64,000 bases of DNA. Source: Sordaria brevicollis. Its lineage: Eukaryota > Ascomycota > Sordariomycetes > Sordariales > Sordariaceae. Position 1 is the first letter of the stretch, and every line of letters begins with the position of its first letter. The translations under genes and the position numbers were made by a program. Of this stretch, positions 43,054 to 55,608 are shown one piece after another. The notes below the pieces were generated by a model. It was given only the letters and a program-made list of their open reading frames with translations, ran no database searches and was not told the DNA's origin. The stretch spans positions 248,001-312,000 of the forward strand of contig JAUTDP010000016.1 in assembly GCA_033439795.1 (NCBI GenBank). Reading direction: 5' to 3'.

Positions 43054-46000
43054 CAGCGCTAGAAATAACTCAACTTAACTCAACTTGAGGTCTAAATTAA
43101 GTTGACCCACTCAATTTGAAGTCTAAATTGCGTTGAATTAAATCGAATTAAATTGAATTACCAAATTACCATATAAAATCACATTTTTTTAATATTTTAA
43201 CCTCGAAACTGGACCAATTTCTTTCTTTTCTAACTCGCTACCATCCTCCCCAAACGTCCAATACCTTAATTACATCGTAAATTACCCTCGAACATTAGAA
43301 ACCAAATTAAATTATAACTAAATCTTCAAATTTTCAATAATATTAATCGATTCTATAATAAAACTATATTTCTAACTATCTATAATCAATTTAGCACCGC
43401 TAAAGGACCATTCGCAATCGTCGGCTATCGAAAATATAAATAAAAAATTAAATACTATACAAAAGAAGCGCGGGTATATACTTTAATTAATCTTCTACTA
43501 CCCTAATAAATTATTATAAATATAAATTTAATTATTAAAATAATATATCAACTTATCCTCCTTCTTTAATTACGAGGGGAAAGGGTCGTAAAAATTATTA
43601 TCGATAAATTAATTATTATCGGTAATTCTAATTTATTAATTACTAATATTAATTAAAAGGTCCTCGACCAATTAATTTACGTAATTAATATTATATATAA
43701 ACTAAAAATTTATAAGGATTCGCTCGTATTATTTATTAATAAGGTTCTATTATACCCAATATAAATAATAACCGGGGTATAAAATTAATATAATCCAATA
43801 TAACGCGCAACGCTCTATTTTATCCTTATATTACTTTAACTTTATAACTACCCTATTAATAATATAATTTACCGCCTCTATACCTTTATTCGTTAAATTA
43901 TTTATATAATTAATAGAGGGACTATCGTCCGTAAACTCTATTTATATAATAATAGATTATAAAGTAATAATTTATAATAATAACGCTATACGAATCGATC
44001 GAAAAAATCGAAATAATAACGTACGAAGAGGAGGAGCGGGAAAAGGTTAGGAATTTAAAATTACTATTAATAATTCCCCTTTACTAAAAAACGTATTAAT
44101 ATTAAAAGAAGAGGAAATAAATAATAATATACGTAAACGTACGCTACGTCGATTAAAAGTAGGAGGGGGAATTAGAATAATAGGAATAAGCGCTATAGCT
44201 ATATAAATATTAAACTCTAAGATTTTTAATCCCTCAAATAGCTCGAAAGCAATACTACCCTAGAATTTATACTTTATTACTAATAACCGTTTAATTAAAT
44301 AATAAAAATTCGGTATAATTAAACTAAAAATAGGTTTTCGAAATTCGAACTATTTAATAAAGTCTTTAAACAATCCTATTACTTCCATAATAATTATAAA
44401 AATCCCCCAATTATTATTACTAAATTAATTTTCGTTAAATATCCTTTTATTTTTATCTTTATAATTAACTATTTCCCCAACGTAATAATCGATATACCTA
44501 CGTAATTTCTAAACGTAGCATATTATCTAATAATTTAAATTCTATCGAATCGTATTATTAAAAATAATATTAATATTAAAAGATAATTTATTATTATTAA
44601 TAACGCCGCGGCTACCTAATTAAGGTTGGATTTCGTTATTATACGTATTACTATAATTAAATTATATAATTTCTTAGAATTTAATGTAGCGTTAAAGGTT
44701 TCTTCGAATAAATTAAATAATATTATATAAACGACCGACCGGCCTAACTTTATACCACTCCTATAATAAAATATCCTCGTCGGTAATAGAAAGGCGGGTA
44801 AAAAGATTGCCAATATCGGGGTTAATACCCAAAATAAAACCAAACTTTATAATAACCTTCGTACTAAAATTTAAAATATAATTAAAATAACGTAACCGAT
44901 AATTAATAACTTTACTATTAATATCGGTAATAAAGAAAGAGGGGTAGAACTTACGTAAGATATAAAAGATACAGCGATTATTAACTTCGATATTATTATA
45001 CTAAAAGTAACTAATATTATTAATTAGGATTTTATACAATTTAATAACTTCGAAAATACTAACCGTAAAATTCTTACTATTATAATTACCGTACACCTTA
45101 TAAAAACCAAATAAATCGTTCCTTAATATACGAATATTATCCACGTAATAGATAAAAATCGAAAAGATAGCGAACCTATTAAATAAGGTCCAAAAATCGA
45201 AGGAAAATTACTTCTTAAAGTAAAATTCTACCAAATATACTTTTAATCTATTAAAATAAATAAAATATTTCTCCCTAATCTATTTAACTACCATATAATA
45301 AAAATCTAATAGTAATTTTACGGTTAAATTACTCTTTATCAACTTCATTAACGCCCTAAACGCAAAATTCTCGATAAAAGTATATAGGAACCTAACGTTA
45401 ATAACTATTTCTACTACTAATTCGCGAAATCTATTATTAATTAATTTAATAACAGGGAATTAAATTTATTAAATTATATTTTTAACCAATCTAGGCCATT
45501 TATTCGTTTATTCTACCGCTTCTTCTACATTAAAAGGCTCCTTAATTCTATAATTACAGCGAAAATAAATAATAGTAGAGCTCGTTACGCGCAATATATA
45601 GAAGGTTTAATATAAAGAGCAATATTAATATTATAAACTACTAAAATTACTATTCATTTTAATTAAGAAAATACCGTAATTAACAATTTAAAAGGACCAT
45701 TTAATCTTATTATCGAACTAATTTTCTAATACATATTAATTATTTTTAATTTTAACCCTCGGCTATTTAAAATTATTAATAAATAAATCCTCTACGTTAA
45801 TAATTATAATTAATTCTAATTATTTAATAGTAGAAAGGCGGTAACCCTCCTTAAGTAATAGCATCGCAATAGTATATACGGCGGGATTACAAAGGGAGAC
45901 GGTAAGCGGCTAATTAGCGGTCGAAGTAATTTTATCGCGGTTAAGGACGGCGGGAATAGGGTCGCGAATAACGGGTATCGTATTTACTAATAATACTAAA

Positions 46001-46447
46001 TAAAGGTTAATAGTAATTGGTAATAGGGAGGTAAGCGATTAATAATTATCGAGGGCAATTATAAAGTATTGAATAATATTATAAAAGATTAAATAGCGTT
46101 GCAATTAATTAATAAAATAGGCGATATAACTCTATAATATTCAATTTAGTCGATTTAGCGAAATGCAGCTTAGAGAATTCAAATTCCATTTTTAGATGGT
46201 CTATACGACCGAAAATACATACCTGAGGGTTAAAATATAACGATCTTTCAAGGGTTAAAATCGGTTATTTTAGCGCTTATAACCCTAACCCAAAGATACT
46301 ACCGAAATGCCAAGAAGGCGGGCAAATCGGTAACTCGACTTATATACTCGAATTAAGTTATAAATATTTCAGAAACTTCGAGTTGCGTTAAGTTATATTT
46401 AAGTTAAGTTATATTTGGCAACTCAAGTTGAGTTATTTCTAGCGCTG
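43054..46447 (-). mobile_element. RIP-mutated hAT-family DNA transposon
   Basis: A 3394-bp AT-rich element. Both termini read CAGCGCTAGAAATAACTCAA inward, the right one on the minus strand, and an 8-bp target duplication flanks it; CAG-type ends with 8-bp duplications define hAT elements. On the minus strand at 43440-43381 one frame reads FSIADDCEWSFSGAKLII, then an in-frame stop, then IESINIIENLK. This is the hAT C-terminal dimerisation domain (S-I-P/A-x-x-x-E-x-x-F-S-x-A-K pattern, then a conserved E-x-L-K). The transposase therefore ran leftward and ended near 43.3 kb. All frames are now broken by TAA/TAG, so the copy is dead. Subterminal copies of AACTCAACTT occur at both ends. Confidence 0.9.
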
Positions 46448-46455
46448 GCCATGGG
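46448..46455. repeat. right target-site duplication of the hAT element
   Basis: GCCATGGG, probably the less mutated copy of the pair. Confidence 0.8.
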
Positions 46456-47240
46456 TATGTCACCGACACAGCATTTTGCAAAGGCCGGGAGTGATCCGGA
46501 ATGATTTCAGCTGCGGTTATTCGTGGCTGGGTTCCAATCCCAAGAGAGGTTTCGTATCAATCCATCGGGATCTGGATACGCAGAGCTGGGTCCGTCAAAA
46601 TCGTGCAATGACAGCATGCATGCACAATCCGATTTCTTTGCGGTACCAGGGGGCCAAAGTTATCACAAAGACCCCTAACATGGGGAAAAGACGGATACCC
46701 GCATGAGCTTATACCGGACACATGCAGCAGGACTGGGTGATCACTGATCACTGGCAATCATTGTTCACATGCCCAATTTGCCCATCAACCCTCTACCCCA
46801 ACAGTCCGGTCTCGATCGCGCCTTACAGCTTTCATCCAATTCCCCGGGCTTGAAGAGATCTCGTCTTCAAGTGCGCGATCTCTTCCCGCCTGCGAAAATG
46901 TCCCCGCGAACCGCAAATAAAGATTTCGAAAAAAAGCAAAGTTCTTCGGAAGAAGAACACGGACGTCGGGAGCGCTAACAGCCTGTCGCGAGCTTCTATC
47001 GGGTTCAACCAATCGGACATTCGACCTCATCGCTGAGCGGTTCAGCCCGATATGCTCACACACGAGGCCCGTCCCGACAGCTTGTCTTCCCATGTGTGTC
47101 TGTCAAAGCTGGATGACAAGCCTTACAAGATGCGGAGCTGTAGAAAGCCATTCTGAAGGCTCAGCCACCACAGCTCTTTCACACCTCTCTCAGAACTTGA
47201 CATCCACACTGGCCTTCAACAAGAAATGGCAGCTGTGGCA

Positions 47241-47522
47241 ATCGTGGCAACAGCTGTGGCTCAGCGTGGCTTACCATGGCTTACCCAACAGCTGTCGGCG
47301 CTCGGGATATAGAGGGATACGGAGGGAAGTCGTTCCATACCATACCCCTCCAGCTGGATGAGGGCTCGTCCTCCAGCAAGCTGTAGCAGCTGTACTCGAT
47401 CGCGGCAACAAATGTGGCTTACCATGGCTTAACAACCGCTGCCGGCGCCTCGGGATATAGATGGATACGGAGCGAAGTCGTCTCATATCGCCCGTATACC
47501 ACTCCGGCTGGACGATAACATC
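47241..47522. repeat. diverged tandem duplication of about 130 bp
   Basis: Copy A (about 47241-47375) and copy B (about 47399-47522) share, in order, GGCAACA, GTGGCTTACCATGGCTTA, GCTCGGGATATAGA or CCTCGGGATATAGA, GGATACGGAG, GAAGTCGT and a final GCTGGA. Differences are scattered substitutions and short indels, so it is an old duplication. Confidence 0.75.
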
Positions 47523-48798
47523 CAAGAGGCTGGACTATATATGACCAGACTGATACCATCTCCGTGGTCTTGGCTTCTGCCACTCCGTTCAAAGCTCCGT
47601 GAAAGGCGAGCTGAGATGCAGTTATCGGTGTTGCGCAGTGCCCCGCGCAGTGCCATACAGAGGGAACATGGCAGAAAAAGCAATGGGCGCGATAAACAGT
47701 TGCATGGCATATACGAGAGATGGCGAAGGGTTCGTATATCTTGCCACTGGGAGCTTGAAGGCAGGCTTGCGATATCTCTAGTGAGATACTGGGTCCAAAT
47801 GGGTGATGATTGAGTTTTCGATGTCAAGGGCACGGTTTACGCTTTGTGAGAGCATCCACGTTCCCCCGAGTTATGGACTAGACATTGTGAAGCCACGCTC
47901 TTGGTGGAAGGTTGTCAAATTCATGCGTGTCTCGAACATGGCAGCTAATTGGTGTCACCCATCAAAACCCAATCTATATTGCCCGGTCCGTGAGTTTCGC
48001 CGAGTGGCATGCTGGGAATCTCGCCGAATCTGGTAAACCGTTGATTATGTTGCAGGCGCACGAATCATTACGAGTTGAGTCCCTTCCGGGGCCAGATGCC
48101 GTAGAGTATATACCATACCTGTCCTCCGTCGCTTATGCATAAACTCCTCTCTTTCAGATCGCGCGAGTTTACTCACAATTGCAAGGAATCTGTCAAAGAT
48201 GTCGAAGTGTGAAAGTCGCCCCAGACCGACATTCAAGGTGCCATCGCCACCATATCCAAATCTGTTGAAATCTGGGGAACTACCCGCTCATCCCGTCTTC
48301 TCCATGCACATCCCCATCGCAATTCGGCACCTGACCCGATTCCCGGTTCCTGGAATTTCCCTTTTCGGCCAAGGAACCTGCGGCTCTTGACCTCCGCGTA
48401 GGGTAGCAGTCACGGTAGTGGTAGCTTCCGGATTCACGGCTTCACCTTCCGAAGGCCGTAAGAGAGTCTTGGCCCGCTACATACCCCGAACCTTCCTGAC
48501 TACTCTCTCGCACTTACAGTACACCTGGCCAACTTTACCTTTTCTGGAAGTCTCTCGGAGGCGGGACCGAACGAGCAAGTTACTACAAGCCGAGAGCATT
48601 GAAAAACCTGGGATTAGTAAAAGATGAGTATAGACCATCGGCGGAAGCTATGGCTTCTAGGTCCGTCTGGGTCTTGTCTGGGGTAACATGTAGTATGGGG
48701 ATGTTCATGTCCGGTAGACGACGATCTTCGGATTTGGAGATACGATACCAGACGAGCTAGATGACGTGCTACGTTGATGGTTAACGGCCAAAAAGCCG

Positions 48799-48804
48799 TA
48801 TAAG
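48799..48804 (+). promoter_or_regulatory. TATA box of the GH6 cellulase gene
   Basis: TATAAG 86 nt upstream of ATG 48885, followed by a C/A-rich leader (CATCACCAATCTCACC). Confidence 0.55.
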
Positions 48805-48884
48805 AAGCCATCACTCCATCCCCATCACCAATCTCACCTCACCACCCCATCCTCTCTATCCCCATCACACAAACCATAGTCACA

Positions 48885-50221
48885 ATGGTGCACGCCCTCA
48901 CCCTCCTCGCCGCCCTCTCAGCGGCCGGTGCCTCCGTCACCGCCTCCCCCCTCGGCCCTCCCAAGCCCCCCAAGCAATTCGTCTCCGGCAACGACGTCAA
49001 CCCCTTCGTCGGCCGCAAGCTCTTCGCCAACCCCAAATGGGCCACCAAGCTCGAAGCCACCTACAACAGCTTCAACTCCAAGGGCGACCGCACCAACGCC
49101 AACATCGTCCGCAAGGTCCAAAAGACGGGCACCTTCGTCTGGGTCACCTCCCGCTCCGGCCTTTCCGAGATCGACGACGCCATCAGGGCCGCGCGCACCG
49201 AACAGCAACGTACCGGCCAGAAGCAAGTCGTCGGTCTGGTGCTGTACAACCTGCCCGACCGTGATTGCTCCGCTGGCGAGTCAGCCGGTGAGCTGTCCTC
49301 CAAAAACGATGGGCTCAGGATCTACAAGGAGGAGTTTGTCAAGCCGTATGCTCGCAAGTTGAAGGATGCGAAGGACTTGACGTTCGCGGTGGTTTTGGAG
49401 CCGGATTCGTTGGGTAATGCCGTGACCAACATGGGCGTCGAGTTTTGCAAGCAGGCGGTGCCGGTGTATAGAGAGGGTATCGCGTTTGCGATCAAGGAGT
49501 TGCAGCTGGAGAATGTGGGATTGTATATCGATGCGGCGCATGGAGGGTGGTTGGGGTGGGCTGATAATTTGCCTCTTGGTATGTTTTTTCTCGAGTCTTT
49601 CTTCTCTTCGTTTGCCCTTCCCTTGACGGTCTACTTTTGACACCATCACCACCCCCGATCCCCTTCCCTTCCCTTCCCCTCTTACCACCACGAACCATAT
49701 ACTAACACGGAGATAACGAAACAGCCGCCAAAGAATTCGCCACCGTCCTCTCCCTCGCCAACGCCAACAAGGCCCCCAACGCCCGCAACGCCACAATCCG
49801 CGGCTTCTCCACCAACGTCTCCAACTACAACCCCTACCTCGTAACCAACGAGACGCGCCCCGCCTACACCGAATGGTCCCCTTCCTATGACGAGTCTCAC
49901 TACGCCTCCTCCCTCTCGCCCTATCTGACCGAACTCGGTCTGCCCGCGCACTTTATCATCGACCAGGGCCGCGTCGCTTTGCCGGGCGCGAGAGAGGAGT
50001 GGGGTGAGTGGTGCAATGTTGAGCCTGCTGGTTTCGGTCACACGCCGACGGCGGATCAGGGAGTCCTAAAAAATGAGAATGTGGATGCGATTGTTTGGGT
50101 GAAGCCCGGGGGGGAGAGTGATGGGCAGTGTGGACTTGCTGGGGCGCCGAGGGCGGGAGCGTGGTTTGGGGGGTATGTGGAGATGTTGGTTAAGAACGCG
50201 GATGCGTCCGTGAAGGCTTGA
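48885..50221 (+). CDS. secreted glycoside hydrolase family 6 (cellobiohydrolase/endoglucanase), 2 exons
   Basis: The model is 48885-49578 and 49725-50221 (146-nt intron, GTATGT/ACAG, phase 1), giving 396 residues. Residues 1-20 are a signal peptide (MVHALTLLAALSAAGASVTA). The mature protein starts with a short Pro-rich stretch and goes straight into the GH6 barrel. LPDRDC supplies Asp127, equivalent to the helper acid of Trichoderma Cel6A. LEPDSLGN supplies Asp174, equivalent to its proton donor. DAAHGGWLGW follows. Exon 2 gives RGFSTNVSNY, the long loop region, DQGRVA, WCNVEPAGFG and WVKPGGESDG, as expected of the family. There is no CBM1 cellulose-binding module or Ser/Thr linker at either end, unlike the main CBH-II. 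The protein would cleave cellobiose units from cellulose chains outside the cell. It resembles the CBM-less GH6 enzymes of Neurospora, but which paralogue is uncertain. Confidence 0.95.
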
Positions 50222-50680
50222 GTGAAGATGGGAAAGAAAGGCTTACTTGAGTCTTTCTTTTCTTTGGACGGTGTTTGCTGGTGGGTTTGGCTGCCCGAGA
50301 ACTTTGTATATATGATATGGGCTTTTTTTCGATTCTTGAATAATGATATTTGACTTGGGCTGTATTTGAGATCTTGGTTAATAACCTGTGGCTTGTGACT
50401 ATCAATGACCGGGAAAAGACGTGTGCAGATGATTAATGCAGCGAGAGACAACCGAGAGCTTCAAAAGGAGAATCGAGAACAGGAGGATGTAAGAATGGAA
50501 GATTAGGGAGAGGAGGAAGGAGCGACGTGAAGTCAGCACCTCGGCCCAGAACCATCACCAAACGCACGGACTCCCTGCCATCCTGATATACAAGGAAGGA
50601 GCAAACAACCACCTACCCCTTCCAACATTAACAGCAACATCAAGACAGAAAGTGGAAGGAGCACAAGGGAAAAAAGTGTT
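50222..50680. other. spacer between GH6 and the tRNA gene
   Basis: The 3' flank of the GH6 gene. No gene seen. Confidence 0.5.
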
Positions 50681-50686
50681 AAAAAA
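50681..50686 (-). terminator. Pol III T-run terminator of tRNA-Ser
   Basis: TTTTTT on the minus strand, 8 nt past the discriminator base. A second T6 run lies at 50675-50670. Confidence 0.85.
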
Positions 50687-50693
50687 GTTAAAT

Positions 50694-50775
50694 CGACGTG
50701 GGCCTGATTCGAACAGACGCTCCCGAAGGAACCAGATTTCAAGTCTGGCGCGTTAGACCACTCCGCCACCACGCC
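50694..50775 (-). tRNA. tRNA-Ser (anticodon UGA)
   Basis: 82 nt with no intron. The acceptor stem GGCGTGG pairs with CCACGTC (one G-U) and is followed by a G discriminator, as serine tRNAs require. The anticodon arm is CCAGA-CTTGAAA-TCTGG with anticodon TGA. A long variable arm (TTCCTTCGGGAGCG) marks it as class II. The T arm is GTCTG-TTCGAAT-CAGGC. It decodes UCA and, by wobble, other UCN codons. Confidence 0.97.
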
Positions 50776-52705
50776 TTTCTTCTTCTTGGTTGTTGAAAGA
50801 GGGGGGAGGTTGTACAGGTTATATGAGACCTGTTCCATCCGCGAGGGGGAGGGTAGCGCAATTAGTGTTACGGTATAACCCTGTTGTCTCACAAGGACAG
50901 ATACCGTTCGCCCAAACGCTGTATATGTGGGAGGCTTATTGCAATTGGGATTTCTAAAAGAAGCCAACCGTATGTCACGATGGTGATTGTTGGTGTTGTT
51001 GGTTACCCCAGAGTCCCAGATAGTAATGGACCGGTGACGAGATCCACACAGTAACACCTGATCACAAGCAGGGCGCTCGTGGGCGCTTATCACACAGTAT
51101 GACGGGCATATGGCACAGTGTGTTTATGATTCTGACTTGAAGGTTTATGAAGGGAACAACATCGCTCGTTCCCAATGAGCAATACCAGTAATATGAGCCA
51201 AATCAATCAATTTTTCCTGTTCATCACAATGTCTCCGTTCATGCTGAGGTTTTTCATATGGACAGTGGGAAGAGATTATCGCGAATTGTGGATTGTTGAA
51301 GCCGTCACTGATACTTTACAGTACGAGAAATCCGTCCCGAGAATTTACACTATGCTCAAGGCGGGGCTACCACTGCAGGGTCGCGCACGTCCAGGCCTTC
51401 TCATTCAACCTCACTTCTTTCAATTTCACTCCAACTTCATCCCGCTTGCAGCAGCACATGGCAACGCCGCCTGAGCCGCAATCACGTCCATATCACCAAC
51501 AGGCTCATCTGATGGAACGGACCAACAACCGAAAGAAACCTCAGTCCATACCAGAGGAGATATAAAACGGCCGAAGACCAACTGACGCTGGCTGAAAAGT
51601 CGGCTGATGCGACAAGAGCTCGGCTGCTCTCCGGATCCACCACAGCGCTTGCTTGAGAAAGGACGCTCTCTCTGTCTCTCTACTGGACTCTTGGATATCC
51701 TTCTCGGATGGTACTTGGCGAGCACAAAGCACACCAGCTTTTCATTCAGCGGATGGATACAACGTTGCCAAGGGAGCCAGGGACCTCAAGCAGCTTGTTA
51801 CTACGTACATGAGAAACTGCATATCACCGCCGTTCAATCTCGGTCCAGGAAGCCTGTGCGACTCCAACCTCTCCCGTTGTTCGAGTTTGGTTTGTTGGTT
51901 CTTGGACAAGTGTTTCCCGCTTCAGGCTGAAGTCATGGATTCCTTCTAGCCCGCATATACGGTCACTTTTTACTCTGGTCGGGAGACGATTCTCTCTTCC
52001 CACGTTATCGTCGATCATACAATTCAGTTTCTCCCCAGCTCGGTCGGATTTTCCCCGCGTGATGGATAGCCAGGGGCCGCCGTCATAAGCAGCTCATCCC
52101 AGTGGTGGTGACCACCACCATGAGAGCCACCTGTCTTTGACTGTCCCAGTTTGAGCACACACACCAAGCGGATGGTTTCTGGCCCAGTGGCCTGGGGCAT
52201 GCCGAACAAAGTCTGGGGAACACAGTCTCCGGCTGTCCACTTCGCAAAGACTTGGCTGGCTAGGTTCCATACACATGGTTGGACAAACGCGACCAGTCGA
52301 CAGCTGACTTTGGCGCCATGTTCGAAGTCCATCCTGGTTTATGGATGAGAGAAAAGCAATCAACTCCCACTCGAGGACTAGCGCCCACATGTCTGCACCG
52401 CAACTTTCAACAAGTTCGGTGCTGAGGTCTTCCGGTCTTTCGGTCTTTGGTGTGTCTGTTAAATTCCTCCCTCGCTATGCTCACTGCCCTTTTGCTTCGT
52501 TCCGTTTCCTCGTTTCCTTATCCGGGCCATTCGTCCGCATCTAGGGTCGCATTTTCAGACCGGGAGCAGTGGACGGTGAATCTCACGCACTGGGTTCTTG
52601 CGCTCTTGTGTAGGCTTCATCATCCAAACTTCAGTTATTGATTCTTCTATTCTTTCTCGATGCACGCTGAACTATTTCTCTCCTCATTTCTTTCACTCGC
52701 CAACA
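50776..52705. other. intergenic between tRNA-Ser and the coiled-coil orphan gene
   Basis: 1.9 kb of normal composition. Several frames near 100 codons exist on both strands but none has a domain, convincing start or splice partner. The right end is pyrimidine-rich, as expected of a fungal leader just before ATG 52706. Confidence 0.5.
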
Positions 52706-55608
52706 ATGAGCTACGGCTCGCCCCAGCCTGACCTCAGGTCAAAGGCCGTATCTCCCAAACGATCACTCTCAGATATTCGATCGAAGGCAGTCTCTCCGGA
52801 TCGATGGAGAGATCCAGGCTTGCTCTTTCGGAGGGACTCCGAATCTTCCATGGCCTCTTCTTACCATTCGACTCCAACGAACGGTAGTCCACAAATCAGA
52901 CCGAGCATCTTCGAGCCGTTCAATCGAGTCTTTTCGCCATATCCCGAAAGCAGTGCAACGTCTTCTTCTGCTCTTTTCACGCTTGCCGAAGTGCCAGACA
53001 CGCCAGTTTCGACATTGGGGCAATTCGGTGACCTCGTTCAGCCGAGTCAAAATCCGTCAGCATCAGAGTTGGTCCAAAAAGTCCATCAGTCTTGGAGGAG
53101 CCAGTCGCGCGATGAACAACATGGAACACATCATAGCCAAAGCCACAGCCGGACACGTTCGGGTCGTCATCATTCCCAATCGCGGTCAAGAAGTGAGCAT
53201 CGCCGAGGCCGTGAGGTTCAAGATCTTCGAGAAGTATTGGAAAACCCAGAGAGCAGGGAGCCGAGTCTCGGAAGGGGCAGCACACAGCAATCTTCCAATA
53301 CTCGCAACAACCGCGAGCGCAGCCATAGCAGAAGCACTGTGCAGGCAGGGCCCGAAGTTACAAGAGAGCCCCGTGAACGCAGTCAGAGTACAGCCGCTGT
53401 CCGGGCTTCACTAAAAGACATAGAACGAACCAGGGAAGATGAAAAGGAAAGACAAAAGGGGTTGGAACGAGCCCGACAAAGGGACAGGTCGCAATCAACT
53501 CATCGAAGGGGAGCGAGCTCCAGAGAGCTCCGTCTCCTGGTCCACGAAAGGAGCTATGATAACGACCGCGAGATTGCGACCGAGAAGGTCAAAAGGTTCC
53601 TCCAGTCGTTGGAATCCTCCGCTCAATCGTCCATGACGTCCCCGACATCAGGATCGATCACATTACCGCCGATACCACGGTTTGCGGCATCCGAAACATC
53701 TCAGTCCATGGCTTCTCAGCAAACACCTACGTCTACCAGACCACAGACGCCTCAGTCAATGGCATCGCATACAACACAGTCCACAACAACCCAGAGCCAA
53801 ACCCCAGATCAGGATAAAGAGTTGATACTGGAGAACCGCGGTCTGTATCAAAGGGTTGCCGCTTTGCAACGGACGGAACGAGACCTACTTGCCGAGAACC
53901 AGGAACTTGTCCGACAACTGGCCATCCTCAAAAAGCATCAAGAGACTCGTCGACAGCAGTGGGAAGATGAGCTCCAAAGTGTCAAGGAGAGGGAGAAGAT
54001 ACTGCTCGTTGAAGCTCAACAGCTGAAAGCGCAGATTATGCGACAAGAGGAGCAGATCATGGATCTCACCTCTATGCCCAGTTCCAACTCGCAGTTGGCG
54101 CCAGCGCCCCAATCTTCTGCCGGACTATTACCTGACCAGGACATCAAAGCCTGGTTCTCGGAGCGCGACGAAATCTGGTATGCTTGGGCACGAGACTACG
54201 CATCAAGAGATCCGAACAGGCTATCGACTGGCTTGCATCCTCTCCAGCTTCACGAGCTTTGTGACGGCGTCAAGGACTTCGTCAAGCTCACAGAAGACCA
54301 TCAGCTTCCCAGCGAGCTTATGGTCGGAAGCACCGACATGGTCCAGACATTGTTGCATGGCATATTCGCCAACTTCATCTGCGCAGAAGCGTTGTCCTCC
54401 CCCTTTTGGGTGTTCAACGCCATCTCCTCTGGATCACCCGAGAGTCCATACGTCTCTCCGCCGACGGCCATCTCACCTGGTGGATTCCGCTTGGATCACG
54501 CACTTCTGAATGCCATTCCCTCTCGCAACGTCTACTTCCCATCAGCTCAACAGGCGCGGATGCCGCTCTCTCTGGTCACCACAAATCTGCCACCATCAAG
54601 TCACCACCACGATCCTATCAGCGCTTCAAGCCTGGCCTACCCCATGAAAGCCGAAATGGAAAACATGTTCCACATGCTCACAAAGGGTTGTAAGCCGTCC
54701 CTCCCTTCCTCCCCCTTACATATCATCACTAACACCCCCCCACAGCCCACGACGACACCAACCCCTCTTCTCCCCCATCCCCATCCCCATCCCCATCCCA
54801 CGTCAAAGCCCTCCTATTCCACCTCTTCGCCACATCCGGCATCTCCCTCCCCCCTTCCTCGTCCTCGTCCTCGTCCTCGTCCTCCTCGCCACTGGAAATC
54901 AACGAAACCAAACGCACGCTCATCGAATCCCGACTCAACTACGCCCGCCGCCTCAAAGACCGCTTCCTCGCCGGCGTCGCCCGCTTCTTGCTACAGGATC
55001 AAGATCCAGCTGGTATCGCTCACCTAGAGCGCTCGCTGACGGAACACATAGATGATGCGTTGCGGTTTTCTTGTCAGTTGTGGGCAAAGTCAGGTCCGGG
55101 AGAGGGGCAGGGGAAGATCCGGTTTCATGCCCCTGGTTTCGCGGCGCTGGGTGGGCAAGGGCAGGTGTATAAGGCTGGTGGGAGGTTGGTGGAGTTGTGT
55201 TGGGCGCAACAACAGACTTTAAGGGAGCATGACCAGGGGGGGATGCATGTGGGGTTAAGGACAGCAAGGCCGCATGGGGATTTTGATGGGAGGGAGGTGG
55301 TGATGGTTGTGCAACCTGGTGTTGAGTGTTTGGACAGCGGTGCAGGTCTGGACAAGGAGAAGAAGTCGAGGGTGTGGTTGAAGGCTCGTGTTTTGGTTGC
55401 TGCGAAGACGAAAGAGGAGGGTTTGACGCCGACTACCGCACAGGGGCAAGAGAAAGGACATTCAGGACAGGAACTGGCATGCAGTAACACATCTTCTAGC
55501 GTCACGGAAGCACGGGCAGGAAGCACAGTGGCCGGGAAACAGCGTTGGACGGAAATTCCTGCGGACACATTCAGGGAAGGGCATCTCCAGCAATCCGTTG
55601 GTTCGTGA
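52706..55608 (+). CDS. 948-residue coiled-coil orphan protein, 2 exons
   Basis: The model is 52706-54689 and 54746-55608 (56-nt intron, GTAAGC/ACAG, phase 1). The N-terminal 230 residues are disordered, Ser/Arg/His-rich (SHSRTRSGRHHSQSRSRS), somewhat like SR-type regions. A second Arg/Glu-rich charged stretch follows. Residues about 369-453 form a coiled coil beginning ELILENRGLYQRVAALQR. From about residue 479 a Trp-rich helical domain begins (DIKAWFSERDEIWYAWARDY, then SSPFWVFNAI). Similar segments recur in uncharacterised Sordariales proteins, from general recollection. The second exon starts with Pro/Ser repeats and continues with RRLKDRFLAGVARFLLQD and further globular-looking sequence. 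Function unknown. The ATG at 52706 was chosen because the upstream extension of the frame has no ATG. Confidence 0.75.

Larger units (their letters stand above)
46456..48884. other. long upstream region of the GH6 gene; no gene
   Basis: 2.4 kb of normal base composition without a convincing ORF. It contains a diverged tandem duplication (47241-47522). A TATA box lies 86 nt before the GH6 start. Long upstream regions are usual for regulated cellulase genes, but I could not identify a specific regulator site with confidence. Confidence 0.5.

Noticed and set aside
46480..46560. tRNA-like B-box (GGGTTCCAATCCC) near 46531
   Set aside because: No acceptor stem, D arm or anticodon arm could be folded around it.
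50224..51093. Minus-strand frames across and beside tRNA-Ser
   Set aside because: They read through a tRNA gene or the GH6 3' flank and have no coding features.
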